A stretch of 64,000 bases of DNA from positions 7,132,250-7,196,249 of the forward strand of contig CM021323.1 in the NCBI GenBank assembly GCA_010645155.1, given 5' to 3'. Each line of letters starts with the position of its first letter. The stretch's first letter is position 1. Positions 36,929 to 47,162 of the stretch are shown in pieces. The translations under genes were made by a program, and so were the position numbers. Origin of the DNA: Tigriopus japonicus. Its lineage: Eukaryota > Arthropoda > Copepoda > Harpacticoida > Harpacticidae. The notes beneath the pieces are model-generated. The model was not told the origin of the DNA. It worked only from the letters and a program-made list of their open reading frames with translations, and did not search any database.

Positions 36929-37186
36929 CAAGATTGTCCTGCTACTTCGTAAACGAGGGCTCTTCTTGGAAAAGGGCCTCTTTTCTTGGCCATGGCACTG
37001 AACAGTTTCTTGAACTTGATTGTACTCGTCCCAACGAATTGGTCGTTCACATTGCTTCAAAGACTTGAACGGCGGGGAATCAATCCAACGAGTCGTCACT
37101 TTAGGATTGTGGCACTTAATTGTCATTATGCCGTTGTAGATACATTTAAACTCATTGGCCGGTGATCTCAACGAACGCTCCTCCAA
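36929..37186 (-). CDS. Possible orphan exon, Cys-containing peptide
   Basis: An 86-residue open frame ends at a good donor (CTTGTGTG|GTAAGC). It contains spaced cysteines (FKCIYNG, TIKCHNPK, QCERPIRW, VQCHGQE), as in a small secreted or extracellular module. Neither its acceptor nor its start is clear: an in-frame ATG lies at 37184-37186. I could not join it securely to a partner; an open frame at ~36215 down to 35964 after 'ctcctcag' would keep phase but looks unlike a protein domain. It may be a spurious frame. Confidence 0.22.
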
Positions 37187-37189
37187 CCA

Positions 37190-40100
37190 CCTCTCAAAGA
37201 GTTCAAAAGGGAAGCAAAGAGAGAAAGAAAAAAGGAAGCCTTGGTGGTTTCTCTTCGTCTTGTTATGCTTCTTCTTCTGTTTTCACTTTTGTTATCCCTC
37301 ACTTACTTCAAAGAAAGGATCATCACCACAGTACGAAGTCGGTACACTCGACTCTTGTTCAAGTGAGTTGTTGACATTTAGTGTGAGTGAGCGCTCAAGT
37401 TTCGATTTCACTTTGCCAACCTACTCGCATCCATTGGACAGACACTCTCTGGGTTGGTTGGTTTGCGTCCCTCACACTGACATTGGATGAACGGATAGAT
37501 GAATCGATAGATGGATGGATGGATGATCGACTTGGGCGTTGAAGTCCAGTTAGTGAGAAGAGGGCTTGACAGGGTCCGTCCTCAAAGGATTTGATTCCAT
37601 TAAGCGAGAACAAGGCGAGTCATCAAAACAAACAACGGACCAAGGACACAACGACGACCATCAGCACGACCAAGTCAGCAGCAGCTATGTAATAATGGCC
37701 AACAATTCTGCACCTGGACAACTGGACAACGAAAGACACGTCAAGACTGAAAGAGCGACAGGATATCACTGAACCAACTTGCACGTTATAATTGACGAGC
37801 TATCCTCGATCGTAATGATGAAGATGTTGATAACTACTACAACAACAACGACGATCAAGATATACAGATAACAGACACTGTCGGTAAAGGACCTCTCAAA
37901 GCCACACCGACGTTCGAGGACAATCCCACGGATTATGAGCAAAAATATTCACAAGAGCCCGTTGACGTGTAGTTAAATGAAGTGAATGCAGCTCTTGAGC
38001 ACCTCCAATGAAATTGTCGCGTTGGTTCTTCTTTTGGCAAGAAGAGGAGGCAAAGAAAAGAAGACGATAAGGAAAGGGACTGGCTGAGATCTCACTTGGT
38101 TGAACACGCTTTTTTGACTGCTGAACATTTTCCCTACCTTAATGGAGGGAGTGCATGTAATCAGTCGGACCGACGAGCTCAGTCTCTCATATTTTTTCCC
38201 GCTTGAAACGACGATTCCCACTCTGCTTAGGTTCATTGCAGAACCACTGCAGCGGGGTTGTGGTAGTAGGGAACTAGTGGTACCACACTGTACTTGCACT
38301 GTACCACGAAGGGGGATCATACCGAGGATTTAACTGCACTGACACAGCTCCTCAACGTGCTCACAATCTCTACCGGGATAGTAGTTACTAAGACGTTTAT
38401 GTACTATCCATTTTTACTAGGGCATCGCCATCATTATTCCCTCACGCCAAACAGGGAGGAATCGAGGAATCGCGTCAGGCCAACGGAATGAGACATTTTC
38501 CCTCGCCACAGGAGTTCCCCCACCAGACAAGTTCCAACGCTTTTTCAACTGGTGAATCAACAGTGTCGTCGGCGAGGATTCCATCCATCCATCCATCCCG
38601 CGTTGAAGCACATGTACGTATAGAAATTTAGGGTCGATTGCGGCGAGACCTGACAATTGTATTGTGGTGGATCATCATGATGATAATACGTACACATACT
38701 ATATACGTGACTATTCAGCTGGGAGATCCCATCACCTTTTCCTTTCGAATATGCGGCATCTGGTTGAATGTGTGAGTGTATCCATGAAGTTTGTACTGAG
38801 CGATACAGTTGGTTGCAAGAATCCGTCGAGGATGACACGGTTCTCAGTGATTTTTCAGCATGACAGTCAATCCAACCTGGATCCCCAGGATTGAGAATGA
38901 CTCACACATCACTTTGAATGGCAACAATCTCCTAAAAAGCTTCGAAACCCGTCCATCAACGCTATTCAACCAGGAAACGGTGTTTCTTTTTTCTAACCCA
39001 GAAACTAGAGCAATGGAAGACAATTGACCAATTAGACCGAAAAATAGGGCAGGGAATGCCTGCTCACTCGATGAAATGGTCACTTTTCAACGACATAATT
39101 ACTGGATTGCTTTTAAAAGATAGCAAAAACTACTCAAAACCTACTCTAGGATGAATATGGAACCAAGTGAGGGGAACTTTCCCACTAGAAAAGGGTTTAT
39201 AATCAACTCAACCAGTTCTCACAAGCGAATGAGAAGGCATTAAGGCTGAAATAGAATGACATTGATGTTTGCCAAATTGGGTTTAAAAACAAGCTTTCTT
39301 TGCATTTAATCTGGATGAGAAATTTCATGTGAAAGTTGTTTCGAGGAAATTTCTACCTTCCCTCCGTACACATTGTGCACTTTGTTGGGACACGGGAAAT
39401 GATTCACTGATATGATGATAAACGTGTAATAAAGTTTGCTGAGGAGACGCCCTCCAGTAATGGAAAAGAGAATCATCTATCGTTCGTTCTCGGTGGCACT
39501 TCGAGTTCTAGATTGTGGTTGGGAAGTCGTTGGTTGGACGTCGGATGCGTATGGAGACGCGATCGGAAACGTTTTTCAGTCGTGCTCCCTCCAATACAGG
39601 GCTATTTTGACCTTGGTATTAAATCGATATCACAGGTCAAAGAACTGGAGAAGAACTTTGGATCCCTCGCAGGATTAATTGGGAGTGCTTGACACACGAG
39701 AATTTGGGAAAAGGGAAAAAACCAGTTTGGGGCAAGTTCAATTCAAGGATAACTTATGTGATGTCCTCATCAGATTTTTTTCCAGCCTAGAAACAACTTG
39801 TGTTGGGCATTTTCGAGCACGATAAATGTATGGTACAAGGTGGTGCCAATTAGGCATCGTCTCAAGAGGCTAAAAGTTTCTGTGTTGATTGGGCCTTTGT
39901 TTTCGGCAGTCGGTCAAGTGTTCATTGTTTGGCTTGATCTGAAGACTTTTTGAGGAAATCCCAACAATGACATGATGACAATGAAAGGCGTTTAAGTAAA
40001 TACTGTAAGTGTGCATTGGGGTATGTCATGAAGATTGAAAGACTCTAGGCCATTCTTTTTTTGTGCTTTGTCAATTTAAATGCATTGGCGTCAAAAGTTG

Positions 40101-40630
40101 TCAAAAACATTTGAGTGACGGCATATCTGTTTAAGGGATTATATTAGTAATTGAAGATATTAAAAATATCTTAGGGGGAAATGCATAGCAAAAATACCCT
40201 CCCCACATTCCAAATTTGTTCTCTTTGAGCAATATTTAAAACTGCTAGTTTTTCAAATGCTCCTATCCAGGGTTTTTAGACAAAGTTGATCTAAGGAAAA
40301 GTTCAGTTCTTTTTTGGTGGTTGAATGTTCTCGATTTTAGTATTTAAGTGATCTTGTAACATTTTGTTTTAAATTTCGATCAATATACTAGTAATATTCA
40401 TTGTCACTTGATGGAAGTAATGACCACGGGTACACAAACAATTGTTGACAAAAAGCCATATACTGCATCAAATAATGCATCAAAAATGGCAAACATGCAA
40501 TGAAAAATTCAAAAAGTACAAAAAGTTTAAGAACATTTGGAATACATTGGATTTGGATTTAAACATAGATCCTTTTCCATAAACTGCTTAATTGTAAAGG
40601 GAAAACCTTGGCAAAACGATCCAATGAAAA
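37190..40630. other. Intergenic stretch with tetranucleotide repeats
   Basis: It contains (GATG)n at about 37509-37525 and (CATC)n at about 38581-38598, a GC-richer region between 37150 and 38900, and otherwise unremarkable sequence. Open frames are short and overlap on both strands, and I cannot support a gene. Confidence 0.4.
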
Positions 40631-40639
40631 GTCGGTCAG

Positions 40640-40995
40640 ATCCAACGATGTTTCATTAGGAATATCACAGGAATGAGAGGGCTCTCATATTGGGAGAGAC
40701 TCCAAAAGTTAGGGCTGTGCAGTACTCAAAGAAGGTATGAAAGTTATCTGATACTGTATGTTTTCAAGAGGGTTCATAGGCTCTGTCCTAACCCAGGATT
40801 CGAGGTCAGTTGTAGCGACGGTAGAGGTTTTGTTTGTGGACCCCAATGGGTTCGTGAGGTTTACAAAAGGTCGAGCAGGCCAAATGTGTTTCGCTAGGAA
40901 CATCATAGGAATGAGCGAGCACGCGTATTGGGAGAGACTCCAGAAGTTAGGACTGTACGGTACTTAGAGAAGCCATGAAAGGTCTCTGATACTGT
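40640..40995 (+). mobile_element. LINE family A fragments, rearranged
   Basis: Two successive pieces of the same LINE region lie here. 40640-40850 covers the C-terminal segment (GMRGLSYWERLQKLGL...CPNPGFEVSCSD). Then 40865-40995 restarts further upstream in the same element (KGRAGQMCFARNIIGMSEHAYWERLQKLGLYGT). The second piece stops at 'ctgatactgt', where the AGCT-ended element begins, and resumes after it at 41626. All are dead copies with stops. Confidence 0.8.
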
Positions 40996-41625
40996 AGCTC
41001 GTTTGCTATGGTGGCAAAGCTCGATTGTTGACTTGCAAGCTTATTTCAGAGTGTGCTTGCCTGGTTTTCTCCATCGATATGGCTTTTCGCGAATGTGACG
41101 GTCTGTTTCAATCTCGAAAATTCCTTAACATCTATGATTGTTTGCTCGCCCAATTTCAAAGCTGTCACCTCCTGATTTCAGCTACCCCACATTTCTCCTT
41201 TTGTCTCTTCCTCGCACCCTTTTCAACTCCGCACTCAAAACACTGAAGGGAAGTTTGATTGGAGTTGGTTCGATCGGCGTTGAAGTGTTCGAATGGGAAT
41301 GCTTCAACGACCCCGGAGAACTTCCCTCTTTGCATGCTTCCAGTCATGCAAACCTTATTTTTTCAAACCTCAAACCTTATGTTAAGGTCAAATAGTAAGA
41401 AGGTTTGCTTGAAGTTGACTTGAAGTCAATGCCACTAGCACACCTTGGTGTATGCTAAACATACCAGCTATAGTGAGAAGGTTTGCTTGAAGTTGACTTG
41501 AAGTCAATGCTACTAGCACACCTTGGTGCACGTTAAACATACCAGCTATAGTGAGAAGGTTTGCTTGAAGTTGACTTGAAGTCAATGCCACTAGTACACC
41601 TTGGTGCACGCTTAACACATCAGCT
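40996..41625 (+). mobile_element. AGCT-ended repeat element, copy 2, inserted in a LINE
   Basis: It starts AGCTCGTTTGC after 'gatactgt' and ends CATCAGCT before 'tgtatgtctt'. The uninterrupted LINE reads 'gatactgtttgttttcaagagc', so the element split it, with a possible TGT duplication. The reverse complement matches 21753-22259. Unlike that copy it carries three tandem 78-bp units (41399, 41477, 41555). The repeat length is a multiple of three, so it gives a spurious 76-residue repetitive frame on the minus strand. Confidence 0.75.
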
Positions 41626-41632
41626 TGTATGT
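41399..41632 (+). repeat. Three 78-bp tandem repeats
   Basis: The units begin at 41399, 41477 and 41555 with 'gaaggtttgcttgaagttgac' and end with 'cataccagctatagt' or a variant. They differ by only a few bases. The related copy at 21753-22259 has one unit, so the array grew after the copies separated or shrank in the other one. Confidence 0.85.
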
Positions 41633-42060
41633 CTTAAAGAGCATCCATGGGCTCTGTCCTAACCCAGGATTTGAGATCAGTTGTAGCGATCGTAGAGGTT
41701 TTACATGCGTTCTGAGAGCAACTCCAAATCCCAAGGAATCCAGGCTAGTTCGAACAATAAAGTCCCCCTCTCTTCTTAATCGGGCTCCTTCATTTTTCAA
41801 TCTTTTGCCCATTAGTCTTTGTCCGGAATATGTAAGAGCTGCTCTTCTAACAGCTTCTAATATAGTATTGGACAAATTTTTAAATACTGTTCTTGAACAA
41901 CCCACGTTTCAAGGGTTGTCCAGATCTGCCAATAGTAGCTCGTTGGTTGACCAAATATCCTTTAAATGTTTATTTCATAAATTAACGTTAATGATTAACT
42001 TACTTTACACGGACTCCCATGCCCTGTAAGGGTAATAAAAAATCCGTAACCAACAAAAAT
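41626..42060 (+). mobile_element. LINE family A, 3' terminal part
   Basis: It encodes the C-terminal segment (KSIHGLCPNPGFEISCSDRR, then ESRLVRTIKSPSLLNRAPSF, LFHKLTLMINLLYTDSHAL) ending at TAA near 42029, then a short 3' tail 'gggtaataaaaaatccg'. This shows the intact 3' end that the copy at 3010 loses in its gap. It continues the LINE interrupted by the AGCT-ended element. Confidence 0.85.
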
Positions 42061-42905
42061 TAGACACTATGAGGAGCACAACAAAGTAAAAACATGTAAC
42101 GTTGTTATCATTAAAATTGAACATATCAAAAGATGGTTACACATTTGGATCTTTTGCTAACAAGTGTAATGTAGAGATCCAAGAGCCCACTTTCATGGCC
42201 AATTGATCCGGGAATCCACCCGCACGGCAATTTAATCTCGGGAATCCACCCACACGGGCAATCTACCTCGACCTGCTTGTGATGGACCCACACCCAAGGA
42301 TCCCACGGCATCGGTGTCCCATGCCACATCATGAGTAGCTGCGCTACTCACCCTGTAGTGAATAGAAAGATCACAGTGTCACACTACACCTTCCCTCAAA
42401 TCAAAGATATCATAAAAACAATAACATCATCTGGGCGACCCATGAGCCTCACGATAAAAAAGATGAACATTAACAAACATGGCTTTATAGAAGATGTGTG
42501 AAGTATGTGGCGTTTTGAAGCAGTCCAAAACTTTTGGGACACTTCTGCATTGACTAGTTTGTTATTCAACAACAGGGGTTCTTAAAAGCAAGGGTAGTTC
42601 ACCATGGAGAGAGAGAAAAATGTTGGGGGTTGCCAAAGGTGACTTGCAAACAATTTGTTTTAAAGTTTCTAGACTCTTAAGGTCCTTTGATTTTCTTAGA
42701 TGTATGAAATTGGGAGCTAACTAATTGCGCTTCAAGCCGTGTTTAGATTTTAAAAAATAGTGAACCAATGGGCTTTGTTGGAGGCGGAGACATCAGCAAT
42801 CCGCCTCTGAAAATTGTCCAGGAGGTCGTCGGTCCCTTTTTCAATATCATCTCAGTTTGGTCTTTGATCAACATTGATGACATTCTTGATCTTGCCGGGG
42901 TGCAG
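42061..42905. other. Spacer with short GC-rich direct repeat
   Basis: Around 42205-42275 the sequence 'cgggaatccacccrcacgg' occurs twice, ~32 bp apart, within a stretch GC-richer than its surroundings. It could be part of a solo LTR or another transposon end, but no boundaries are clear. No gene is seen. Confidence 0.35.
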
Positions 42906-44434
42906 TTACAGAGTGCCTACCCGTATAACTCACAACAATAAATGGTTATCATTTATTTAGTATTCCATAGTATTATGTATTAAGTTGCACACACCAATAC
43001 GCACTAAACCGTCAATAGCAGTAACTGCGGTTCCATTCAGCAATAGCAGAACAAAATTTTTAAAGCTTAAATACCAATGATCTGGACGACCAATATTGAT
43101 ATAAAAAAAAACACAATCTCATCAAAAGACGAGCTTTCATTTGGCATTAAAAAATATGTAATTAAAATATTAGAACTTTTTTTCCTGCTATTACTGGATA
43201 ACGCAGCCTGCATTTTACCAGAATGACAGGAACTTCCTGCTAATGCTGCAAGGATGTGCAGTTCCTGCTAATGCTAATTGAACTAATTTAACTCCCTTAG
43301 CAGGAACATCTGTTTGTCCTTATCCAGTACTTGAATTCTTTCATGAGAAGTTAACCCCTTTAGCAGGACTACAAACTGCCTGCCAAGGAAGTTAAACTTT
43401 TTCTTCATGAGGGAATCCAATGATGAACTAATTTAACTCCCTTAGCAGGAACATCTGTTTGTCCTTATCCAGTACTTGAATTCTTTCATGAGAAGTTAAC
43501 CCCTTTAGCAGGACTACAAACTGCCTGCCAAGGAAGTTAAACTTTTTCTTCATGAGGGAATCCAATGATGAACTAATTTAACTCCCTTAGCAGGAACATC
43601 TGTTTGTCCTTATCCAGTACTTGAATTCTTTCATGAGAAGTTAACCCCTTTAGCAGGACTACAAACTGCCTGCCAAGGAAGTTAAACTTTTTCTTCATGA
43701 GGGAATCCAATGATGAACTAATTTAACTCCCTTAGCAGGAACATCTGTTTGTCCTTATCCAGTACTTGAATTCTTTCATGAGAAGTTAACCCCTTTAGCA
43801 GGACTACAAACTGCCTGCCAAGGAAGTTAAACTTTTTCTTCATGAGGGAATCCAATGATGAACTAATTTAACTCCCTTAGCAGGACTTCAACCCCCAGTT
43901 AACCCTGGAATTGGTGAAGAGGTTGCGAGAACTTTTTAGTCGATTTCTGTCAAGGAAGTTGATGTTTCCAAATTAACCCTGGTATTAACACTAGCAGTAA
44001 CCTTTTGGGAGACAATTTTTCTTGACGAATTAGCAGGAACCCTATCATTTGGCGAAGGGTACTGCTATCCCTTCCTGCTATCCCGACGGGTACTGCTATT
44101 ACGGTAAAAAGTCGCATTGAATTCCTGCTATCCCGGTGTTAGTGCACACATAACAGTGGCAGATTTAGCGAGGCCAGAGTGACCGCGTGAACTAACGCGT
44201 TATTGGAAAGGCAAATGTATCCTTGTAGGCAGCTTTTAATTGGACCAAATTATGAATGGGTTGCCTTGTGCTTGTATTTCGGTCATCTTGGCTTTGATTT
44301 GGTCGTGTCATACATCAAATTAAAGTTCTTTGAGTGGCAAATGATTTAAACTGGCTTATTGTTACTAAGCTATTTTTACAGCAACGCCAAATTCGAAGAA
44401 GCTTTCAGGAGAGTTTTGGGTAGGCACCCTGTAG
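42906..44434. mobile_element. TA-flanked DNA element carrying a 145-bp tandem array
   Basis: The left end reads TTACAGAGTGCCTACCC and the right end, inverted, CTACAGGGTGCCTACCC, with similar sequence continuing inward (gtataactc / aaaactc). If the ends are CAGRGTGCC, both are flanked by TA, as in Tc1/mariner-type elements. The ~1.5-kb interior has no open frame. It contains a tandem array at 43281-43888 and many copies of the word TAGCAGGA or its complement TCCTGCTA on both sides of the array. Confidence 0.75.
43281..43888 (+). repeat. 145-bp tandem repeat, four full units plus a partial fifth
   Basis: The units start at 43281, 43426, 43571 and 43716 with 'aactaatttaactccctt', and a partial unit starts at 43861. 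The four full units look identical base for base. Each holds two TTAGCAGGA words. It has no unique spacers, so it is a satellite-like array, not a CRISPR. Confidence 0.95.
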
Positions 44435-44790
44435 ATTGTAGAGACAAAAATTATCGACCTTTTCAGGGAGAGTTTCGGTACAGAGAACGCACGAAAGCTC
44501 GTCTGTTGCTTTAGAGGTGATTCGTTTTGGTCCAAGATTTAAGCAGAACTTCTCTTCGTCTTCGAAAAGTCTTCGAAAATACAAGCTTAAAAAGTTCAAT
44601 ACAGGTATAGAATTATTCTGATATTATGATGAAGCTTATAGAGTGTGTCTGCTACCTTGATTGTAACGCAAACAGACTTCTTGAACTTTGTTTCACAGGG
44701 TCAATCCAGAAAATATACCCTGAGGTATCTAGAGGTCACGGATCAAACTATTGTCGGCGTCGTCTGCCTGCTTAGCTAAACAGTCTACCT
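44435..44790. other. Spacer, nothing recognised
   Basis: A 64-residue open frame on the minus strand (44405-44599) has no motif and overlaps the transposon end. No gene is supported. Confidence 0.35.
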
Positions 44791-44794
44791 AGAT

Positions 44795-45025
44795 CAGGGA
44801 TCGGCAACCGGTGGGCCGCGGCCCACAAGTGGGCCCAAGAGTGGTCTTTGGTGGGCCCAGGAGCTATGGGGAAAGTCCAAAATAGTGGACCCGCAAGCCA
44901 TCCATAGTACTGTACCAGTAGACCCAAAGCGCTTTGATCGATAATTCGTGGGCCCCTAAACCTACCAACGTCCGTTTGGTGGGCCACTGACATGTAATCA
45001 AATTTGGTGGGCCTTGACTAGGCTT
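44795..45025. mobile_element. hAT-like MITE (CAGGGATCGGCAAC), copy 1
   Basis: It begins CAGGGATCGGCAACCGGTGG, very close to the classical hAT end CAGGGGTCGGCAAC. It aligns with the element at 52040-52242 (shared: 'gggcccaggagct', 'ggaaagtccaaaatagtgg', 'atagtac', 'caaatttggtgggcc'). The right end is eroded (no CCCCTG) and no flanking duplication is visible. It contains repeated GTGGGCC words. Confidence 0.8.
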
Positions 45026-45207
45026 GGTCTGTGATTTTGATGAACGGTTCTTAAGATCTCAAAAATTTTCTTCTCATTTCCCTTCTTTGTTTCATTTTTT
45101 GTTTTTCGAATAATATAAGGCGATTCCTAAGAAACAGAACAGAAACCATAAGAGTAAATTTAAAAAAAGCATGGTTGGACTCAGAAAGCATGTACGAACC
45201 AAAAAAG

Positions 45208-45821
45208 ATGCTAAACTTTTTAACATTCGTTCTCGTGTTTTTATTCATTTCTGTATCAATTGGCTCCAGCATTCTCCAAGTACAGGGGGACCAAGGAGTC
45301 GGGGTCATGGATACTACATGTATTTTCAAACCTAACCTTTCACGAGAAAAATCATCTTCACTGAAAGGTCAACCTGACAGGAAAACTCTTTTTCTAACTT
45401 TTCTACCTACCTCTCTGGTCAATCAATCCCTTGCACTTGAAGAGGTGGTTAATAAAATGTTGCAATCACGAGTTCTAGATGATATGATATTCGCCTTTCT
45501 GATTACTCTAAATCGCAACATTGTTCGTAATCTTGAAAGCACTGAATCCGAAAAAATCCTCTTGGGACTCCTGGGGCTCATTAATGCCGACCCTAGGGTC
45601 TTGAATAACGTATCTTTCTTTATTTGGGTTAGAATGAGTTTATGATCCCCTTTATTACTAGAGCATCTCGTTATTTTCGAGTCATATAAGCATTCTCTTA
45701 GCCATTTTTCAGTTTCGTCTCTTCCTGGTAATTGTACTCATCGATTTTTTTTCCTCGGCAGGTGGAAGTATTAATAAGTTTTGGCGAACACTTGAGCACA
45801 GAAAACGTTGTACATGCTTGA
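45208..45821 (+). CDS. Two-exon gene, ~153-residue candidate secreted protein
   Basis: Exon 1 (45208-45609) starts at ATG followed by a strong hydrophobic leader (MLNFLTFVLVFLFISVSIG, cleavage probably near residue 25-27). It ends at AAC|GTATCT. Exon 2 (45762-45821) follows an acceptor 'tttcctcggcag' and adds 19 residues (VEVLISFGEHLSTENVVHA) before TGA, in phase 0. In-frame upstream Met codons exist at 45175 and 45190, but the later start gives a cleaner signal peptide. Only one Cys follows the leader. The C-terminal half looks like amphipathic helices (ESTESEKILLGLLGLI). I do not recognise a family. It lies between a hAT MITE and the Spinster gene. The donor is only moderately good, so the model is tentative. 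Confidence 0.45.
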
Positions 45822-46660
45822 AAATTACCCTTAGATATTTATGAGAGTAAGAAATAAGTTTCCGGGAAAGTTATTGCCGAAGAGGAACATTCGTGCTCGA
45901 TTAGTCGGACAAAGAATAGTCCAGTTAGAAATTAGCGTAAGCAGGTGATCAACGGCTCATATAAAAATCAAGGTAAAGTACGGATTCTTAAATGGGTATT
46001 TAACGCCAATAATTCAAGTTCAAAGTAAAGTCCTTGAAGCTTGAACTTGTGGGGTTCGATCAAGGATGAACAAAAAGTTCTGGAAGTACGATTTGCACTT
46101 TAAAACGGCAACGATTGGAAGTAAAACCAGTTCTGAGTCTACATTTGGCCATGAAAAAAAGACACATGACCCTGGTTTACCCAGACTTAAAACTCTATCC
46201 ATATTGCAAGACTTCGACTATTATTCAGCAGAGCCCATGAACACTCAGTGCCAAAATTGTTAAATTGTTTACATTTCGCAATGAGCCATGAAACACTACT
46301 ATGCTAATTTTTAAACTAAATAGTTCTTTAAAATTTTTCTTACTTCTATGTGCGATACCCTTTAACCAAGCTTGACAAACACTTGACAAACAAATTCACC
46401 TTATAGATATGGCGTAAATTATGCATCAAAGTTTGAAGTGATAAGGACAATTTGGCCAACAACAACAACAACGACAACAAGAATCTATTGCAGTGAATTG
46501 TTACGCTTGTTACGCCAGTCTCTGTACACGGACAACCGCACAGTACATGTACCTCCGATCTCCACCACTAGAAGTGCTGCCTGCGGACGTTGAACTGTTT
46601 CCCTACTTTGAGAGGAGAAGCTTGGGAGGACCTCTGAACTCTCTGGACACGTATGATAGG
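45822..46660. other. Spacer between the small secreted gene and the Spinster gene
   Basis: AT-rich sequence; short open frames without motifs. An 'acaacaacaacaacgacaacaa' simple stretch lies at about 46460-46480. No RNA gene is seen. Confidence 0.35.
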
Positions 46661-46680
46661 AATCGAAGGCAATGTTGGTA

Positions 46681-46723
46681 TTTTTTTTGGGTGTTTTTTT
46701 TGGGGTGGGTGGGGGGGGGGAAT
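46681..46723 (+). repeat. T/G-rich tract with poly-G run
   Basis: Alternating T-runs and G-runs end in GGGGTGGGTGGGGGGGGGG, about 440 nt upstream of the Spinster start codon. It could form a G-quadruplex on the plus strand or be simple sequence. Long homopolymers are also prone to assembly error. Confidence 0.6.
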
Positions 46724-47162
46724 TGGAGAGTCTGGCAAAAGCAGAAATGTATGAAGTGTAAGTTAAAAAAAATCGCAAAATTATGAAAATATGGCTGTGA
46801 CTGTGTTTATGTTCAGTACCAAAAACTCGGGCATTTGACCGTATTTTTTCCAAGACCATATTTTGATAAATAACTAGTATTTGATGAAATTCCAAGTTAA
46901 ATGTGAATTCTTATATCATCACCTTCATTTATTTTCCTGGCATCTCATTCCACAACTGATCCAAAAAGATTCGAAAAATGGTCTTTCCCCAGAGAACATA
47001 GAGGTCCACAGGGTAAATTTCTTCTTAGTGCGCTGCAACAACAGTATGAGTGCTCCTAGCACTAGAATCCTGTTGTCAGGAGATAGTGTTAAAATTAACA
47101 AAATCCAAAAATATGTGAAGAAAAGAAACAAACGCCTTGGGATATTATTGAATTTTGCAGCA

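Noticed and set aside
41388..41618. 76-residue repetitive open frame on the minus strand (26-residue units)
   Set aside because: It is a by-product of three 78-bp DNA repeats inside a transposon; 78 is a multiple of three, so the frame stays open by chance.
43281..43888. Possible CRISPR-like array
   Set aside because: The units are identical 145-mers with no unique spacers, in a eukaryotic transposon; it is a tandem satellite.
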